DNA of 35,000 nucleotides from Chromera velia (Eukaryota; Sar; Chromeraceae): NCBI GenBank assembly GCA_018398765.1, contig JAHBMJ010000478.1, positions 10,973 to 45,972 of the forward strand, read 5' to 3'. Shown piece by piece: positions 30,915 to 35,000 of this stretch (position 1 is its first letter; each line of letters starts with the position of its first letter). The notes under the pieces were generated by a model. It saw only the letters and a program-made list of their open reading frames with translations, ran no database searches and was not told where the DNA came from. The position numbers and the translations under genes were made by a program.

Positions 30915-32404
30915 TCAGAACGGCAGGCACTTCTGGCAGTCAATGTCCGAAGGATCGCACTTGTTCAACGGACACCGGGGTTCAGGATCTGCAGGGCCAC
31001 AACGAGTGTTCTGGGAAGCTGCCTGGTAGGGCCAAGACTCGACCTCCGGCCGAGCATCTCCGGTCTGACGAGCAGCAACCACCCATTGCCAGAGAGCAAC
31101 AGGGCGACCGTCTGGAAGAGCGGTACAGGTAGTCTTGAACGCTTTCGATTCTGTTGATGTGACGGTGTCTGTGATCGAGCGAGTCACGGCCTCCTTGTAG
31201 CTGCCAGTCACCTCCGCACCCAAGAACTTGAAGGATTGCTTGATGCCCGCGGACCACTCCTGGAGTTGCGTTGTTGTAGAAGAACTAGTCTGGGTGACAC
31301 TGACAGTGTAGGTAAACTCCAAGTTCCCCCCCTGGTGAGACCTGACCATGTTCCAGTAACCAGCCGTCTCCTCAAATTCAATCTTCTTGGGTCGGATCCG
31401 GGCTGGAGACGGTGTGTGAATCATCACACGGCCTGCGTGGCAGTACGGGGCGCATTGCCCATCACTGATAGGCTGAAAGAAAGAGACCTCTTCGTCCAGG
31501 AGACTGGTGGAGTCCCTAGATAGAGGACCAGCAACTTGAAGTGTCTGTGAAGAATCAACAGTTTGTGGAGACTCAGTCGGAGTGGCTGAGACGGACTCCC
31601 ACTCGACCGGGGACTCCTTGGAAGTCGGGTAGACCAAGACCTGGGCGTCGTCTTTCAACGATCCCCACCGCGAGTAGTAAATGTTGAATGGCTCTCCGCT
31701 TCCCGAAGTCTTCATTTTCAAATACCCCTCGGGATGAGACAACATATCTTTGGCAGTGGCGATAAAGCAGAAGTCACTTCCATTGGGAACCTTCCCAAAA
31801 ATGCTCTTCTGAACCCCCGGCTCTTCTCCGGCAGGAACTTCAACAGTCTTGCCGTTGTCCAATACGTAGAGCCTGCCCCACCTCTTCTCGAAGCTGTCGA
31901 GCTCGATTGCCTCCCCCATGTCATTCTTCATGGTGATGAACAGAGGGCGCAAGCAGCCTGTGAAGCCGTATTCCCGCTGGCACCAGTTTTGCAGAAACTC
32001 CTTCGACTGGAAGCACTTGCACCCGCCAATAGAATTCACCTTCTCCTCGCCTGTGCAGCTCTGCTCACTCACACTTCCTGTGTCTGCAAGTCCTTCGGGG
32101 TCGAACATCTTGACAGCAGCCGACGCTGACTCGGAGAAACCTGAAAAGAGCAGGCAGGTCGATCGAGGGTGATGAGCCCCGAGCTTGCAACGATACGTAC
32201 ATGCAGTGACGTGCAGACGGACATGTCAGAGCCTCACCCGACGGCCAAGCACAGTGAAGAACAAGGCCTGCACGTGAGTGAAGAAGTCCGCAGAGGAATC
32301 AACTGACCTCGAAGCCGTCGAACAGACACTCCGCCGAGAGACGAAGAGATAGCCATCAGGCCGCAGAGAACCGGGAGCTTGTATCTGTTGGAAAGGATGG
32401 TCAT
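30915..32404 (-). CDS. Secreted Cys-rich protein, aerolysin-like strand pattern, 2 exons
   Basis: Exon 1 is 32404-32308 and exon 2 is 32140-30915. The 167 bp intron has donor GTCAGT and acceptor CTGCTCTTTTCAG, and the join is in phase 1. Total 440 residues. Residues 1-28 form a signal peptide (basic RYK, then LPVLCGLMAISSSLGGVSV), so it should enter the secretory pathway. The middle (about 55-200) has paired Cys and aromatic residues. Residues ~308-367 are Ser/Thr-rich with two-residue alternation (FTYTVSVTQT; VTRSITDTVTST), followed by ALWQWVV. This resembles the membrane-insertion strand and loop pattern of aerolysin/ETX-MTX2 beta-pore-forming proteins. The tail is Cys/Pro/Asp-rich. The family call is from pattern only; a plain extracellular adhesion or matrix protein is the alternative. 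An ATG within exon 2 (32108) would omit the signal peptide and is less likely. Confidence 0.75.
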
Positions 32405-32708
32405 AATGCTACGTGAGTGCAGAAATATATATATATACGAAGCTCTTTACTTGACAGATCAGGGAGAGCGAATCTGTCGATTGAAATATATAGGATTGCG
32501 TTGCTTGTATGCGTACGTAAAGAGAAAAACACCAGAGCTGTGGGAGCTATTAAGAGTCTATCCGGACTTTATGGATCGATCGATGGAAGTGGAATTGACT
32601 GGTCAGAGATATATATATGGCACTTTCACCTGTTGCAGTGTTGCTCAGAATAGCGTGCAGAGCTAGTCGATCTTCCAAAAGTCTTTCGATTAATTGCATG
32701 TCTTTCTT

Positions 32709-32875
32709 CCTCGCGCCGCGCGGGCCCCGGAAAGCCAACATGCGCATATTATGCATGCACGTACGTACAAGATTGAACGCGCCGCGGCCGGAACGCCGCG
32801 GCGCGCGAATTGCGCGCTTGACGGCGCGCTGGGGAGATGCGGGCGGGCCGAAAAGCTTGCCTGGTCATGGCCGGC
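32709..32875. promoter_or_regulatory. CG-dense block upstream of the secreted-protein gene
   Basis: Rich in CGCGCC, GCCGCGG, GGCGCGC and alternating GCATGCACGTACGTAC, in sharp contrast to the AT-rich flanks. It begins about 300 bp upstream (minus-strand sense) of the start codon at 32404. CpG-island-like promoter activity is inferred from position and composition; overlapping open frames on both strands are composition artefacts. Confidence 0.35.
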
Positions 32876-33057
32876 CAGAGGATATCGTGGCCGGTCGATC
32901 ATGAATAGAAGTAGCAGCTGCATTGAGGTGCATAGATCGAGGCCCTGTGGTGTTCCAAAGGAGCATGCCATTACATGACTTGGCCTTCTAGAATTCCTTC
33001 TCATTTTAATTAATTTTTAAAGTGAGAAATTGATATAGCGGAAATCTTTTAAAACAA

Positions 33058-33265
33058 TCAATCATGCAATCAATGATCAATCAATCAATCAATCAATTAT
33101 AATCAATTATAATCAATGCATCAATTAATTATACAGTCATCACATATTGTAAATAATGAACTACTATCTTCAATCTTATCAATTACAATCAATCAAATCT
33201 TGTCTTATCTTATTCAATTTGGTAGTAAGCGTATACCAGTAAACCAAAATAATTCAACATCAATC
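33058..33265. repeat. (TCAA)n-rich tract
   Basis: ATCA/TCAA/TTAA iterations, clearest at 33078-33100, directly upstream of the 5' truncation point of the LINE fragment. It may be the insertion target or a relic of an earlier LINE tail; similar TCAA runs occur at 20043-20059. Confidence 0.75.
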
Positions 33266-33275
33266 AATAAATTAA

Positions 33276-34652
33276 TTGATTTTTGTCAGTAGCCTTAGTT
33301 ATGCCGATGACCTTGTCCTCGTTACTGAGAACGTGCATGACCTGGCAGTGCAGGTCAGCTTGAATGAATTGAATTCTTTGTGTGAAGAGAGGGGGCTCAC
33401 TGTTAATTTAAAAAAGATGAAAATCATGCGTCTGTCCGACTCTTACCCTGCAATTGAAGGCAGGCTTATGTTTGGGAGAAAAGAAGTCAAGAGAGTGGGG
33501 TTGTATAAATATCTGGGTGTTCTTTTATTCGAAGGGGGAGACTTAAGGGAGGTAATAGAAGAGAGGCTTAGCATAGCGAGTAGACGGATGGGTTATGCAA
33601 AGAGCGTGGTACTCTCTTTAGGTTGCCTACCCCCCGCAGCAAAAATTTTATATTTATGCGCTTTTTGGTTGCCTGTTGCTCTATACGTGTTTGACTGTCT
33701 GCCTGTCCGCAAGTCAGACATGGATACATTAGATGTCTTTCAATTGCGCTTTGTCCGTTGGGCTTTGAATCTGTCTCTCTCCTCTTTCTATATACCTACT
33801 CTATGTGCTGTCGGTCTACTCCCTGCACATGTGCACGTATCGATGAGACTTGCTGGGTATTTGACTAACTTAAAACATATTGACCTCAAGATGCCCGCGG
33901 GTGCCTGGTCGGCTTTAATGAATGGTGATTGTCCTTCCTCTATGATGCACGCACAAAAATTGATTGGGTCGACCGGATTGGAAGAATTTGTGACTGTCAA
34001 TCCAACCATCAGAAGAAGAAAGAAAGCCACCAAGGTTGGCCGTCTCCTTCTCTTAAGAGCAGTGATCAACTGGGAAGTTGATGAATAGATTGATAGTTGT
34101 TTAGAAAGGGCCGCTTCATGGAGGGCGGTTTTGCAGTTTGGCAGAGGCGTCAGACCGAATATGTTCTAAACGTCTTATCCTACTGCCCAACGTTCGTCTC
34201 TCCTCTTCCTTTCCTCTACTTTTCTTTCATTCCCTTCGTCCCCCCGTTTTGTTTCCCTCCCTCGCACTGCGATCTGGTCTTCAGGCCCTTTTTCAGCCTT
34301 GCTATATATATTGCTCGGTGGTCGCCTCCATGCACTGTACAGAGGGCTGGAAAACGTGGTTTGCCCTGCATGCAGGGGCAAAACAGACGATCTGCTGCAC
34401 CGAGTGACTGAATGCACAGAAACAAGAGCAGATCGAGAGGCTCTGAATGCAATTGTAACCGAAATTGAAGCCAAATTAGACAGAGCCCAAGAAAGAGAGA
34501 GAAAGTGGTTGCTATCGAAAGACTCTACCCCTCTAAAACACGCCACGCAAAACGAATTGTTCGCACGAATGAAGGTCACCCTGGCACTCAGATACTCACC
34601 CATACCGGCCCTGCGACTCTTGCGAAACATCTGTCTGCACCCTCTATCGTAA
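33276..34652 (+). pseudogene. LINE ORF2 C-terminal half (RT from YADD onward), two stops
   Basis: A single frame from 33276 to 34652 has only two stops, TAG at 34086 and TAA at 34167. It encodes SYADDLVLV, GLTVNLKKMKIMRL and KYLGVLLFEGGD, a Leu-rich thumb-like region, and CPAC followed by HRVTEC (about 34351-34412), a complete CxxC...HxxxxC finger. RT blocks upstream of YADD are absent, so the fragment cannot be active. The aligned parts are related to, but clearly diverged from, the 14.1-15.5 kb copy, so this is a different family of the same clade. Slight damage implies a younger insertion than the big element. Confidence 0.85.
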
Positions 34653-34930
34653 GGCCTGCGATTCGATACATATGATGGTTACTTACCTCTCTTTCCGTCT
34701 CACCTTTTGAATATTCTTTTTTTATCTCCCAAGTACATCTCCCATCCCCCTTCTCTACCGGTCTTCCTGTCTGCCTCTACTGCCTGAGAGTCTCTGTTGC
34801 AGTCGTCGCACTCCTCTCATAGAAGGGAAATGACATCAGTGATTGAGAAAGCATCTTCTAGATGCAGGGTGTTTACAGTTGCGAGAATGAAGCCCCCTCC
34901 CGTTGTATGATGCAGGTCTGGCAAAGGGGC

Positions 34931-34936
34931 AATAAA
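34931..34936 (+). terminator. Polyadenylation signal of the truncated LINE
   Basis: AATAAA about 280 bp after the ORF2 end and about 35 bp before the TAA-rich tail. Position fits the element's own 3' processing signal. Confidence 0.45.
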
Positions 34937-35000
34937 GCATTGTCCTAGACTCATGCATTGTATGATGGCCTATAGACCGATTAATAATAATAACTGATAT

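Larger units (their letters stand above)
33276..35000 (+). mobile_element. 5'-truncated LINE copy, RT second half to 3' tail
   Basis: The copy begins abruptly just before the RT YADD block, continues through the RT thumb and C-terminal region, has AATAAA at 34931, and ends in ATTAATAATAATAACTG at the window edge, a (TAA)n-type tail. 5' truncation is typical of LINE insertion by target-primed reverse transcription. The target duplication cannot be checked because the right flank lies outside the window. Confidence 0.85.

Noticed and set aside
30719-31157. Plus-strand open frames opposite the secreted-protein gene
   Set aside because: They overlap a better-supported two-exon minus-strand gene and have no recognisable domain.
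32617-33004. Overlapping Arg/Ala-rich frames on both strands
   Set aside because: They are explained by the CG-dense block; no start context or domain.

Overview
The window is nuclear DNA of a eukaryote, most likely a microbial one (protist or alga). The supporting signs are GT-AG introns of about 80-390 bp in matching phase, AATAAA polyadenylation signals, abundant di- to tetranucleotide microsatellites, and decayed LINE-type retrotransposons. The repeat-rich, loosely packed style and the protein types (ankyrin, vWA plus SH3-like, secreted Cys-rich) would fit a chromerid alga such as Chromera, but that is a guess. No bacterial operons, tRNA, rRNA or CRISPR array were seen.

Bases 1-5.9 kb hold no intact gene. 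They contain a CA microsatellite, two families of palindrome-bearing tandem repeats (0.5-1.2 kb), three diverged minus-strand copies of an exon-like module with conserved splice sites (2.3-3.8 kb), and a pair of ~216 bp direct repeats (5.0 and 5.6 kb).

Bases 5.9-15.8 kb are one large dead non-LTR retrotransposon. It has a 347 bp 5' leader and a gag-like ORF1 with coiled-coil, K/E-rich and UBA-like segments. A low-complexity Ser/Pro middle region with a Cys cluster follows, then an ORF2 with an APE-type endonuclease, a reverse transcriptase and a C-terminal Cys/His segment. Most of it still reads in one frame, interrupted by stops that look transition-derived. The same 347 bp leader recurs at 16.1 kb on a short derivative that runs into a ~50 bp AT-rich satellite (16.8-17.3 kb). 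A ~2 kb element with 39 bp terminal inverted repeats and a possible 6 bp target duplication occupies 18.1-20.1 kb.

Bases 21.5-32.4 kb are the gene-bearing part. A minus-strand multi-exon gene fragment (21.5-22.1 kb) lies divergent to a single-exon ankyrin-repeat gene (22.5-23.9 kb). A four-exon plus-strand gene (25.2-28.0 kb) encodes a vWA domain followed by SH3-like repeats and carries an apparent frame break inside the vWA domain. A two-exon minus-strand gene (30.9-32.4 kb) encodes a secreted, Cys-rich protein with an aerolysin-like Ser/Thr strand pattern. CG-dense, alternating purine-pyrimidine tracts sit upstream of the ankyrin gene and the secreted-protein gene and may mark promoters. 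No shared pathway is evident among these genes.

Bases 33.0-35.0 kb hold a TCAA-rich tract followed by a 5'-truncated, relatively young LINE of the same broad clade as the big one, ending in a (TAA)n-like tail at the window edge.
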